DNA of 64,000 nucleotides from an uncultured Lachnospiraceae bacterium (GTDB lineage Bacteria > Bacillota > Clostridia > Lachnospirales > Lachnospiraceae), in assembly GCA_910577645.1 (NCBI GenBank), contig CAJTOL010000004.1, positions 62,001 through 126,000 on the forward strand. The letters are read 5' to 3'. Below the pieces are notes generated by a model that saw nothing but the letters and a program-made list of their open reading frames with translations, had not been told where the DNA came from and did no database searches. Positions within the stretch are counted from its first letter, which is position 1. Every line of letters begins with the position of its first letter. Positions 1 to 7,746 of the stretch are shown here, piece by piece. A program made the translations under genes and the position numbers.

Positions 1-8
1 ACATATAA

Positions 9-260
9 CCGCAAGGGGTAAACGAAAAAGACAAGGCCAGCTTTGACACCTTCTGCTCCAATGTAGGCCTGAATACATCTACCGCAATCAATCTTTTTGT
101 GAAAGCAGTTTTACGAGAAAACCGCATCCCGTTTGAAATTGCTCAGACTACCGACCCATTCTTCTCCAAGGAAAATATGGCCTATGTGAAGAAATCCGTC
201 CAAGAGCTGAGAGCCGGGAAAGCCACTGCCCATGAACTGATCGAGGTGGACGATGAGTAA
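9..260 (+). pseudogene. RelB/DinJ-family antitoxin remnant plus toxin stub
   Basis: The frame ending with TAA at 258-260 reads NEKDKASFDTFCSNVGLN, then TSTAINLFVKAVLRENRIPFEI, which is the ribbon-helix-helix core of RelB/DinJ antitoxins. The same frame has a stop at 6-8. Removing one G from the GGGG run at 15-18 would join it to an upstream frame reading HITAR, so a frameshift (or a sequencing error in the homopolymer) is likely. An ATG at 254 overlaps the antitoxin stop, as expected for a toxin gene, but it opens only about 19 codons. A second homopolymer (seven A) follows, and correcting it gives a short frame ending LYIAHCKGHYGDK. The toxin body is absent, so this is read as a decayed type II toxin-antitoxin locus. 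The 5' end is cut by the window edge. Confidence 0.5.
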
Positions 261-364
261 AAAAATATGGTCGGCTCTACATCGCCCACTGCAAAGGCCA
301 CTATGGAGATAAATAAACCAAACTAATCTCATCCTATATCCCAAGACGAGGATTTAGCTGGTTT

Positions 365-952
365 TTATATCCGCATCCGGTACAGGCCATGACGGTTGCA
401 GCAGGCATAAATATATCCATGGCCCCTTTTTGAAAACCGGGTCTCAGCATTTTGTTCCGGATAAAGCTTTACCATCTGGATCGTTCCTGCGGTGGCATAG
501 GCAAAAAATGAGAGGAAGTGGCTCTTTTTCATATCGTGGCTTACAGATACATAATACTCATTATCAATGGTTTCCACTGAAATTTCGTGTTCCCTGTCAG
601 TCTCCCCTTCTTCTGCCTCTAAAGGCGGAAGAAGAATGCCGCAGCAGGAAAAAGCTCCTTTTCCCACTGTGCAGATAATATTCCCGCAGATTGGACATAC
701 ATAAAAAGACGCCTTTTTCATATTGGATGAGCGGTTTTCGTTTTCCACACATTCTCCGGCCAGCAATTCCGCTACAGAGATGTTTAACGCCGCCGCCAGA
801 TCAGACAGAATAGAAATATCCGGCAATCCTCTGCTGGTCTCCCATTTGGATACAGTCTTATCGCTGACATTTAGTTTCTCTGCCAGCTGTCTCTGCGTCA
901 TATTGTTTTTTTCCCGCAAAATGCGGATCATTTCTCCGGTTACATAATTCAT
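365..952 (-). CDS. XRE-family regulator fused to a desulfoferrodoxin-like domain
   Basis: This 195-residue protein has an N-terminal helix-turn-helix of the XRE/Cro type (about residues 5-60, with MTQRQLAEKLNVSDKTVSKW). The rest resembles a complete desulfoferrodoxin (2Fe superoxide reductase). A desulforedoxin-type Cys4 site is visible (C86, C89, C103, C104), followed by a domain ending in CNRHGLY. Candidate ligands of the catalytic iron centre are all present: H122, H139, H145, C185 and H188. In known superoxide reductases four His and one Cys bind the reactive iron. The inference is a DNA-binding sensor of superoxide or iron, or a regulator with a retained enzymatic domain. It stands alone on the minus strand, downstream of the lipoprotein and broken MATE genes. 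The domain assignment is from motif reading; DNA targets and redox activity are unknown. Confidence 0.8.
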   Translation of the reverse strand: MNYVTGEMIRILREKNNMTQRQLAEKLNVSDKTVSKWETSRGLPDISILSDLAAALNISVAELLAGECVENENRSSNMKKASFYVCPICGNIICTVGKGAFSCCGILLPPLEAEEGETDREHEISVETIDNEYYVSVSHDMKKSHFLSFFAYATAGTIQMVKLYPEQNAETRFSKRGHGYIYACCNRHGLYRMRI

Positions 953-1085
953 AGCTTTTCTCCATTCCGGCGGGCAGCCGCCTAAAAATCATGTCTTACT
1001 CTCGACAATTATAATGGATGAGCCGTAAGGAAGAAAACCTACGAAAAGTAGAATCTTCAATTTCACCATAAAAACCCCATATTTG

Positions 1086-1676
1086 TCAGTAATTATAGCC
1101 GGTAATACGCAGTTCTCCCTCCACTACACCAAAAATAGCATTAGGGCCTTCTCCCGTCATCATGACAAATCCTGCCATACTTGCCTGCTGCCCGCTTAAA
1201 TCAGCGTTTCCCACAGAATCTATAAACTCCTGGGTGAAGATGCGGTCTGCACCCAGTGCAATAAATTCCTCTCTGGTATTGATTACCTTGCTTTCATCCG
1301 GAAACCCAACATACACTGGAAAACCCGTCAAATCAGCCAAAGCCTCTATATTTTTAGTATTCACCGCTTCTTTAATCCGCTCCCCGTACTCCTTTACTGC
1401 CGGCTCATCTACTGCAAAATTATCATCATATTTGCCGGAAGCCTGTGCTTTCGTCTCTTGTCCTGCGGTTTCCGTCTCTGTGACTTTCTCCGCAGTTTTT
1501 GCCTCTGTTGTTTCCGGTTCTGCAGAAGCCTTCGTATCTGTTTCTTTTCCGCCGGACTCCTGTACCGCTTCCGTATCAGCCTTAGAAACTGACTCCTGTA
1601 CATCTGCTTTCCCGCAAGCTGACAGGGCCGCGCACAATGTGAACACCAAACATGTTAACAGCAATTTCTTTTTCAT
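1086..1676 (-). CDS. Putative lipoprotein of unknown function
   Basis: The 196-residue product starts with a lysine-rich signal peptide and a lipobox LSAC with the lipidated cysteine at C21, so it should be anchored on the outer face of the membrane. Residues 23-81 form a low-complexity linker rich in Glu, Thr, Lys and Ala. The C-terminal domain (about 85-196) is a compact alpha/beta sequence that I do not recognise with certainty; its length and pattern would fit a small NTF2-like fold, which is a guess. A good ribosome site (AAGGAG) lies 7 bases before the ATG. It follows the broken MATE gene by 18 bases on the same strand. Confidence 0.7.
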   Translation of the reverse strand: MKKKLLLTCLVFTLCAALSACGKADVQESVSKADTEAVQESGGKETDTKASAEPETTEAKTAEKVTETETAGQETKAQASGKYDDNFAVDEPAVKEYGERIKEAVNTKNIEALADLTGFPVYVGFPDESKVINTREEFIALGADRIFTQEFIDSVGNADLSGQQASMAGFVMMTGEGPNAIFGVVEGELRITGYNY

Positions 1677-1694
1677 AATTTTTCTCCTTACTCA

Positions 1695-2555
1695 TTACAT
1701 ATTTTTTGCCGCGATTGCCTTCATTGATTTTATTAACAATATACATACCAAAATGGTTAAAATATCAGCAGCAGGCTGTGAAATATAAATTCCGGTTACG
1801 CCCGGGAATTTAGGCAGGGTCAGGATAAACGGAATATAAAACAGTCCCTGCCGGATTACAGAAAGGAACAGTCCGTACTTAGAAGCCCCAATTGTCTGGT
1901 AAGTAATTGTCATCATATAGCATAATCCAAAAGCCGGATGCAAAATCACCTGGGAAATAAGCAGATACCTGCCATAATCCACAATAACCGGGTTTTCATA
2001 AAAAAGGCTGATCAAGGGTTTGGCCAAAATAATATATACTGCCGCCACCAGTATGGTTAAAAGTATGGTTCCCTTTAAGACAAAACGCACTGACTGATGA
2101 AACCGCTCTCCGTCTTTCCGCTCCAAACGCATAAGAAGCTACCGGCTGATACCCCTGCATGAATCCCATAATGACATAGCATCCGATTAAAACAAGACGC
2201 TGGACAACACCATAGGCTGCAATAATTTCATCCGATTAAGGCAATGATGCTGCCGCAATATTGGTTAAGGATGCCGCCACCGAAAGGCATATCTGTATTA
2301 CTGCAGTGGGAATCCCTATCATTGTAACCGTTTTAATCAGTTTCCAATTGGGCTGAAAAGCTTTTGCTTTCATTTTAATGGCAGAGCGTCCGCTGGCATA
2401 AAACCACGTTAAGATGAAAAATGTAACAAACTGTGACAGGGTAGTTGCCAGAGAAGCTCCTGTCACACCCATGCCAAGTCCCTTGCCAGCGGCAATGAGC
2501 TTTCGGAAGGAGCCATATCCCCTAAAACAGACTTTGTCTTTTTTGTTTCGCTCAT
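1695..2555 (-). pseudogene. MATE-family efflux transporter, broken
   Basis: Fragments of a MATE (multidrug and toxic compound extrusion) transporter are present with several lesions. The gene starts at ATG 2555, which overlaps the stop of the TetR gene (ATGA), and reads MSETKKTKSVLGDMAP. It then jumps to mid-protein sequence (IAAGKGLGMGVTGASLA) in another frame, implying an internal deletion plus frameshift near 2500. A stop follows ASLP near 2236; in-frame MATE sequence (EIIAAYGVVQRLVLIGCY) continues after it. A further frameshift near 2130 leads into the C-terminal part. At least three lesions, and less than two thirds of the expected ~450 codons, argue for a dead gene. The intact MATE gene upstream may make it dispensable. 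Confidence 0.85.
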
Positions 2556-3163
2556 GAAATCTGTTCCTCCTTCCTTTCAATCACACCATAAAGCAAAATA
2601 TTCAATGCCCTCTTGCAGCTCTCTTCGTGAGCTTCAAATTCCGCAGCCTGATATTTTACATTAATGAAATCCTGAAACTGCCGGAAAGTTTCTATTACCT
2701 CACTTTTTGTAATGTGAGGCCTTAAGGGGAGCGCCGCCAGCAACTGTTCTAAAATCCGGATATTCAACTGGTCAAAAATCTTTTTCCGCTCTTGTATTTC
2801 TGTCTTAAGATGAGTTGGCGGCGTAACAACTGCTTCACAAAAAATCCTCTGATAAACAGGATGTTCTATAAAAAAAGCCTGTCTGACAGCAAAATATTTC
2901 TCCAGCTGCTTTTCAATATTACCATCTGCAACCTGCATTTTCTTGCTTAAGTATTCGGTAAGCAGACAGAAACATTCCTCTACACAGGCCAGAAACAAAT
3001 CATCTTTTGAATTGAAATAATGATAGATAATTCCCTTGGAAATTCCCTTCCCGGAGCAAATTGTATTAATAGAGCTTGCTCCATAGCCCTGTTCAGAAAA
3101 TTCATTTAAGGCGCTGTCTATAATACGCCGCTTAGTTTGCATATTTTTTTCTTCCCGTTTCAT
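2552..3163 (-). CDS. TetR/AcrR-family transcriptional repressor
   Basis: This is a TetR-type regulator of 203 residues. The N-terminal helix-turn-helix includes GYGASSINTICSGKGISKGIIYHYF in two pieces around the recognition helix, followed by an all-helical ligand-binding domain. I place the start at ATG 3163 (MKREEKN), which has AGGAGG 7 bases upstream; the longer frame to 3187 would begin inside the palindrome. The stop overlaps the start of the broken MATE gene, a sign of translational coupling. An intact MATE gene precedes it on the same strand and a perfect inverted repeat lies just upstream. The natural reading is a drug-sensing repressor of the flanking exporters. Confidence 0.88.
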   Translation of the reverse strand: MKREEKNMQTKRRIIDSALNEFSEQGYGASSINTICSGKGISKGIIYHYFNSKDDLFLACVEECFCLLTEYLSKKMQVADGNIEKQLEKYFAVRQAFFIEHPVYQRIFCEAVVTPPTHLKTEIQERKKIFDQLNIRILEQLLAALPLRPHITKSEVIETFRQFQDFINVKYQAAEFEAHEESCKRALNILLYGVIERKEEQIS

Positions 3164-3176
3164 AACGCCTCCTAAA

Positions 3177-3230
3177 ATTGACTGCATAGTCTATTTTTGC
3201 ATTATAGCAAATATAGACTATGCAGTCAAT
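3177..3230. promoter_or_regulatory. Inverted-repeat operator for the TetR regulator
   Basis: An 18-base arm at 3177-3194 (ATTGACTGCATAGTCTAT) recurs as its exact reverse complement at 3213-3230, separated by 18 bases. Each arm itself holds a near-palindrome GACT-N4-AGTC, as TetR-family operators often do. It lies between the intact MATE gene and the tetR gene, directly before the tetR ribosome site. Binding of the adjacent TetR protein is inferred. Confidence 0.75.
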
Positions 3231-3267
3231 ATTTATCTGAAAAAATATGCGTCCTGCTGTTTTTTAA

Positions 3268-4623
3268 CTATTCCCTCTCCATCCTCTTAAGCACTATCAA
3301 AAACCCCGCAAAGAAAATAATCCCTTTCACAATACTGGTTGCAGTAAAGGCCCACCATATTCCATTAATCCCCAGAGCTGTGGCGGACAGGGCAGCTGCC
3401 ACCGGAAGCCTGGCTGAGGTGAATACAACGCTTAAAACCGATGACGGAAGGGTTTTTCCCAATCCGGAAAAAGAGCCTACCGTAGCAATCTCAATGCACA
3501 TAAAAAGCTGGGAGCATCCAAGGATTTTCAAATAATCAATGCCCAAAGGTACTACTTCCGGCTCATGAATAAACAGCCGGAAAATAGGGCCCGGAGCCAA
3601 AACCAGCAATGCAGTTGAGAAAGCGCCCCACACTGCCATGGTTTTGATTGCAGTAAGATAGCCTTTCTTTACTCTGTCATATTTTCTGGCGCCGTAGTTC
3701 TGTCCGATAAAAGAGTTTACCGCTGCCCCAAAGCCCTCTGCCGTCATCCAGGAAATGGACTCAATCTGGCTTCCCACTCTCTGGACTGCCACGCCTGTAT
3801 CCCCCCAGCATACCACCAGACGGGTCATCCCCATGGAAATCACACAGTAAATCAATTCCTGTACTGCGGCAGGAAAACCAATTTTCGCCATGGTCTTAAA
3901 ATACCGCGCCGGCGTCCTGGAAAAGATGTTTACCTTGTCAAAAATCATCTTGTCCCGGCGGACTGCCATCAAGAATATTGCAGTTACAATAAACTGAGCC
4001 GTCACTGTGGCCACGGCGGCGCCGGCGGCTCCCATAGCCGGAAACGGCCCCTTACCGAAAATCAGCAAAGGATCCAGAACCATGTTGGCAGCCAGCCCCG
4101 CCACATTAGCCTGAAAGGAGGTTTTGCTGTCTCCGGCAGCAGTAAGGATTCCGGTAAAAATCACATTTAAGTACATAAAAATAATACAGCCGCAGGTGAT
4201 CCTCATATAGCCCACCGCATCCTCTATGATCCTTGCGCTGTTAAGCCCAAAGAACCCGATCAGGGGACGGGCAAAGGCTATGGCGGCTGCCCCATAGCAA
4301 AGGGCTAAAAAAATCCCAAGCTGCAGGGCTCCCCCTGCATACTTTGCCGCCTCCTCCTTATTTCCTTCCCCCAGGGAATGTGCCACCTTTACCTGGCCGC
4401 CCATTTTGGCAAACATTGCCACCCCCTGTGAAAGCCAGGTGTACATCCCTGCGGTTCCCACAGAAGTTACCGCCCCGGCCCCTACTCTTCCGATCCAGGC
4501 CATATCTGTTAAATTGTAGGCCATCTGCACCAGGGCCGTAGCCATAATGGGCATGGCAAGGCCAGTGAGGGAGGGGAATATAGGGCCATTTAGCAAGTCA
4601 ATATTTTTTGTCTGTTTCATCAT
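3268..4623 (-). CDS. MATE-family efflux transporter
   Basis: The 451-residue product has about twelve hydrophobic segments in the two-bundle arrangement of MATE proteins. An N-terminal PIMATALVQMAYNLTDMAWIG is typical of the first helices, where the family carries the NTAD/NLTD motif. These transporters export cationic drugs or metabolites in exchange for Na+ or H+. The gene precedes tetR on the same strand, and a second, broken MATE gene follows tetR, so the locus was probably a pair of MATE genes around one repressor. The start at 4623 is followed immediately by a second ATG. The substrate cannot be told from the sequence. Confidence 0.9.
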   Translation of the reverse strand: MMKQTKNIDLLNGPIFPSLTGLAMPIMATALVQMAYNLTDMAWIGRVGAGAVTSVGTAGMYTWLSQGVAMFAKMGGQVKVAHSLGEGNKEEAAKYAGGALQLGIFLALCYGAAAIAFARPLIGFFGLNSARIIEDAVGYMRITCGCIIFMYLNVIFTGILTAAGDSKTSFQANVAGLAANMVLDPLLIFGKGPFPAMGAAGAAVATVTAQFIVTAIFLMAVRRDKMIFDKVNIFSRTPARYFKTMAKIGFPAAVQELIYCVISMGMTRLVVCWGDTGVAVQRVGSQIESISWMTAEGFGAAVNSFIGQNYGARKYDRVKKGYLTAIKTMAVWGAFSTALLVLAPGPIFRLFIHEPEVVPLGIDYLKILGCSQLFMCIEIATVGSFSGLGKTLPSSVLSVVFTSARLPVAAALSATALGINGIWWAFTATSIVKGIIFFAGFLIVLKRMERE

Positions 4624-4705
4624 TTTCCGTCCATTCTCTTTTCTCGTTCAGGTATATTACAAAAGCTTGTCCGCCGCCTGTTCCAATGCCGGAAAGAGCC
4701 GGAAA

Positions 4706-4775
4706 GAGAGGATGCAGTAAAATGAAACCAGCTGTTTTCTATTATCGCTGGTTTCATTTTATTACATCCCCTCTC
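4706..4775. repeat. Dispersed palindrome family, copy 1
   Basis: Arms 4706-4732 and 4747-4775 pair to form a hairpin. Both carry TAAAATGAAACCAGC and an outer GAGAGG/CCTCTC; the loop includes TTCTATTA. It lies downstream of nfnB (minus strand) and before the MATE gene, and could act as the nfnAB terminator. It shares the outer AAAATGAA motif and the TCTATTA loop with other copies near 27.3, 31.6, 46.1, 51.9 and 55.0 kb. Confidence 0.75.
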
Positions 4776-4819
4776 AGCTCTTTGTCCATGCTGCCGTATT
4801 CCGGCAATCTGCAGGTTTC

Positions 4820-6208
4820 TTATTGTTTGTTTCTTAAGTACTCATCAATGCCTTTTGCCCCTGCTTTTCCCGCTTCCATTGCAAGGATCACCGTAGCAGC
4901 TCCGGTTACGGCATCACCGCCGGCAAATACGCCTGCCTTGGTCGTCTGGCCATTATCCTCCTGAGCCACGATACACTTGCGCTTATTGATCTCCAGTCCC
5001 CTGGTGGTAGAGGAAATCAACGGGTTGGGGGAAGTTCCCAGGGACATAATCACGGTGTCCACCTCAATGGTGTAGTCAGAACCGGCAATTTCTACCGGAC
5101 GCCTTCTGCCGGAGGAATCCGGCTCCCCCAGCTCCATCTTGCGTACTACCATGCCGGTTACCCAATCATTTTCATCCGTAAGGATTTCCACCGGATTAGT
5201 TAAAAGGTTAAAAATAACCCCTTCTTCTTTTGCGTGGTGAACTTCTTCCACACGGGCGGGAAGCTCTGCCTCGCTTCTCCGGTAAACCACATGAACCTCT
5301 GCCCCTAAACGGAGCGCGGTTCTGGCAGCATCCATGGCTACGTTTCCGCCGCCTACTACCGCCACCTTTCTGCCTGCGGCAATGGGGGTATCATAATCAT
5401 CCCGAAAGGCCTTCATCAGATTGTTTCTTGTTAAATATTCATTGGCGGAGAACACGCCGTTGGCGTTTTCTCCGGGAATCCCCATAAATTTAGGAAGCCC
5501 GGCTCCGGATCCTATAAATACGGCCTCAAAGCCCTCTTCTTCCATCAGCTCATCAATGGTAACAGACTTACCGATAATAACATTTGTTTCAATCTTGACG
5601 CCCAGCTTTTTTACATTTTCAATCTCTGTGCGGACTACGGTGCTTTTTGGAAGACGAAACTCCGGAATCCCGTAGGTCAATACTCCTCCAGGCTCGTGAA
5701 GGGCCTCAAAGATGGTAACCTCATAGCCCATTTTTGCCAGATCTCCGGCACAGGTAAGGCCTGCAGGGCCGGAACCGATAACTGCTACTTTTCTCCCATT
5801 AGTAGTCTCAGGAGCGGCGGGCACAAAACCGTTTTCTCTGGACCAGTCCGCCACAAAACGCTCTAATTTGCCGATAGAAACCGGCTCTCCTTTAATGCCC
5901 CTTACACATTTCCCCTCACACTGGCTCTCCTGGGGACAAACCCGGCCGCAAACCGCCGGAAGAGCGGAGGACTGGGCAATCACCTCTGCCGCCCCCTTAA
6001 AATCTCTCTCCGTTATCTTCTTAATAAATGCCGGAATATCAATGGAAACCGGACACCCCTGAACACAGAAGGGCTTTTTGCACTGAAGGCAGCGCTTTGC
6101 CTCCTCTACTGCTTCTTCTTCGCTATATCCCAGGCAGACCTCTTCAAAATTAGCCGCCCTTACTTTCGGATTCTGTTCCTTAATGGGAACCCGCTTCATC
6201 CCGTCCAT
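4820..6208 (-). CDS. nfnB: NADH-dependent ferredoxin:NADP+ oxidoreductase, large subunit NfnB
   Basis: A 462-residue flavoprotein of the glutamate synthase small-subunit family. The N-terminal part holds two [4Fe-4S] cysteine sets (C40, C43, C48, C52 and C87, C91, C97, C101). An FAD Rossmann motif follows (VAVIGSGPAGLTCAG), and then an NAD(P)H motif (VAVVGGGNVAMDAARTA). Alone it could be read as GltD, but the gene for an NfnA-type partner overlaps it by one base (TAATG) and no large glutamate synthase subunit is nearby. In Nfn complexes this subunit binds the bifurcating flavin and NADPH and couples NADH plus reduced ferredoxin oxidation to NADP+ reduction. It is cytoplasmic. A palindromic repeat follows the gene. 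Confidence 0.88.
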   Translation of the reverse strand: MDGMKRVPIKEQNPKVRAANFEEVCLGYSEEEAVEEAKRCLQCKKPFCVQGCPVSIDIPAFIKKITERDFKGAAEVIAQSSALPAVCGRVCPQESQCEGKCVRGIKGEPVSIGKLERFVADWSRENGFVPAAPETTNGRKVAVIGSGPAGLTCAGDLAKMGYEVTIFEALHEPGGVLTYGIPEFRLPKSTVVRTEIENVKKLGVKIETNVIIGKSVTIDELMEEEGFEAVFIGSGAGLPKFMGIPGENANGVFSANEYLTRNNLMKAFRDDYDTPIAAGRKVAVVGGGNVAMDAARTALRLGAEVHVVYRRSEAELPARVEEVHHAKEEGVIFNLLTNPVEILTDENDWVTGMVVRKMELGEPDSSGRRRPVEIAGSDYTIEVDTVIMSLGTSPNPLISSTTRGLEINKRKCIVAQEDNGQTTKAGVFAGGDAVTGAATVILAMEAGKAGAKGIDEYLRNKQ

Positions 6209-7098
6209 TAGTTGTCACCTCCGCAATGTCCGCAGCCGCCGTGATGGGTGGCGCCTTCCTGAACCTTCAGCATGTCTCTTCCCTCTTTGGTCTTATACAT
6301 CTGCTGGCGCTTCATAGCCTGATCAAAGTCTACCAGATGACCGTCAAACTCCGGGCCGTCTACACAGGCAAACTTTACCTCGTCTCCTACGGTTACCCGG
6401 CAGGCGCCGCACATTCCCGTACCGTCTACCATAATGGGGTTTAAGCTGACAATTGTGGGGATATTCAGCTCCTTGGTCAGCTTGCAGACAAATTTCATCA
6501 TAATCATAGGGCCGATAGCCACACATACATCATAGGACTTTCCTTCATTTTTTACCAGATCTTCTATCACCGCAGTCACCATACCCTTGCGGCCATAAGA
6601 TCCGTCGTCAGTTGTAACATAGAGGTTTCCTGCTGCTGCCTCCATCTCTTTTTCCAAAATAAGAAGATCTTTGTTTTTAGAGCCCACAATTACATCCACA
6701 TCAATACCGTGGGCGTGCATCCATTTTACCTGGGGATATACGGGAGCAGCTCCCACTCCGCCGGCTACAAACAGGTATTTTCTCTTTTTTACTTCTTCCT
6801 CCGGGTCTGTTATAAACTCAGAAGGACGGCCTAAAGGCCCAACAAAATCCTGGAAGGCATCTCCGGCTTTTAATGCCGCCATCCGATATGTAGATGCGCC
6901 TACAATCTGGAACACGATGGTAACCGTTCCGTTTTCCCTGTTATAGTCGCAGATGGTTAACGGAATCCGTTCTCCGGCTTCATCTATTTTTACGATAACA
7001 AATTCTCCAGGCTGGCACGATCTTGCTACTCTGGGAGCTTCCACTTCCATCAAGTAAATCTTATCGGCCAGCTGCTGGGCTTTTCTGATCTGGTACAT
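6208..7098 (-). CDS. nfnA: NADH-dependent ferredoxin:NADP+ oxidoreductase, small subunit NfnA
   Basis: This 296-residue protein is a ferredoxin-NADP+ reductase-like subunit. It has an N-terminal FAD-binding barrel (PLTICDYNRENGTVTIVFQ region), a nucleotide-binding half (YLFVAGGVGAAPVYPQ), and a C-terminal [2Fe-2S] cysteine motif CGACRVTVGDEVKFAC. This matches NfnA/SudB and PyrK-like proteins. The start at ATG 7098 is chosen because AGGAGG lies just upstream; the frame is open 90 bases further but without a ribosome site. The odd C-terminal tail HHGGCGHCGG could bind metal. The gene is the first of a two-gene operon, and a sigma-A-like promoter lies upstream. Confidence 0.87.
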   Translation of the reverse strand: MYQIRKAQQLADKIYLMEVEAPRVARSCQPGEFVIVKIDEAGERIPLTICDYNRENGTVTIVFQIVGASTYRMAALKAGDAFQDFVGPLGRPSEFITDPEEEVKKRKYLFVAGGVGAAPVYPQVKWMHAHGIDVDVIVGSKNKDLLILEKEMEAAAGNLYVTTDDGSYGRKGMVTAVIEDLVKNEGKSYDVCVAIGPMIMMKFVCKLTKELNIPTIVSLNPIMVDGTGMCGACRVTVGDEVKFACVDGPEFDGHLVDFDQAMKRQQMYKTKEGRDMLKVQEGATHHGGCGHCGGDN

Positions 7099-7183
7099 GA
7101 GAATCCTCCTGACTGCCTGTTTTGATTCTTTATTATTGCGCTGTTGTAGTGTTCTAAAGTATCCGAAAAACAATTTGATATAT

Positions 7184-7212
7184 ATCATATCATTGTTTCA
7201 GTTAAATGACAA
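7184..7212 (-). promoter_or_regulatory. Promoter of nfnAB
   Basis: On the minus strand TTGTCA (7207-7212) and TATGAT (7184-7189) are separated by 17 bases, about 85 bases before the nfnA start. This is a good vegetative sigma-A pattern. It lies just past the 3' end of folA. Confidence 0.6.
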
Positions 7213-7254
7213 TAGGTTTTCTGGTTAAAATATAAGAATCAACTGCCTTTGAAA

Positions 7255-7746
7255 TCATTTCTTCCTCTTATACATCCGGAATTCATAACAAATATTAAAG
7301 TAGGTCTGTTCCTCGCTCTCTGCCGCCAGCTCCCACTCCTCATCCTGATCCAGATTGGGGAAATAGGTATCCGCATCATAGGTGTAATCAATCCAGGTAA
7401 TGTGGGCCGTCTGGCAGTATGGAAGAAACTGCTGATAAATTTCCTGGCCTCCTGCTACGAATATGTCCTCAGAAGAATACTTTTCAAGCTCTCTTAAGGC
7501 CTCCTCCAGAGTATGAACCACCTGGGCGTCCTTTACCTGATAGCTTTTATCCCGGCTCAGAACAATGGTGGTGCGCCCGTAAAGAGGCCTTCCCCCCGGA
7601 AGGCTTTCCAACGTCTTTCTTCCCATCACCACCACTTTTCCCAGAGTCTCATCCCGAAACAGCTTCTGGTCGCCGGGGATGGAAACCAGAAGCTGTCCCT
7701 TATTTCCAATGGCCCAGCGCTTGTCTACTGCTGCGATTAGATTCAT
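7255..7746 (-). CDS. folA: Dihydrofolate reductase
   Basis: The 163-residue product matches DHFR in length and motifs: N-terminal MNLIAAVDKRWAIGNKG, the NADPH-binding segment VVVMGRKTLESLPGGRPLYGRTT (in two pieces), and IFVAGGQEIYQQFLPY. The enzyme reduces dihydrofolate to tetrahydrofolate in the cytoplasm. Its start overlaps the stop of the ThyX-like gene (ATGA), so the two are translationally coupled at the end of the addB-addA operon. DHFR is needed when thymidylate synthesis makes dihydrofolate, which gives the neighbouring gene extra interest. Confidence 0.93.
   Translation of the reverse strand: MNLIAAVDKRWAIGNKGQLLVSIPGDQKLFRDETLGKVVVMGRKTLESLPGGRPLYGRTTIVLSRDKSYQVKDAQVVHTLEEALRELEKYSSEDIFVAGGQEIYQQFLPYCQTAHITWIDYTYDADTYFPNLDQDEEWELAAESEEQTYFNICYEFRMYKRKK

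Noticed and set aside
1162..1788. 208-codon plus-strand open frame
   Set aside because: Antisense to the lipoprotein gene and the MATE remnant, with no ribosome site or recognisable domain; the minus-strand lipoprotein has a lipobox and a ribosome site.
4820..6208. Reading as glutamate synthase small subunit (GltD)
   Set aside because: The overlapping NfnA-type partner and absence of a large glutamate synthase subunit favour NfnB.
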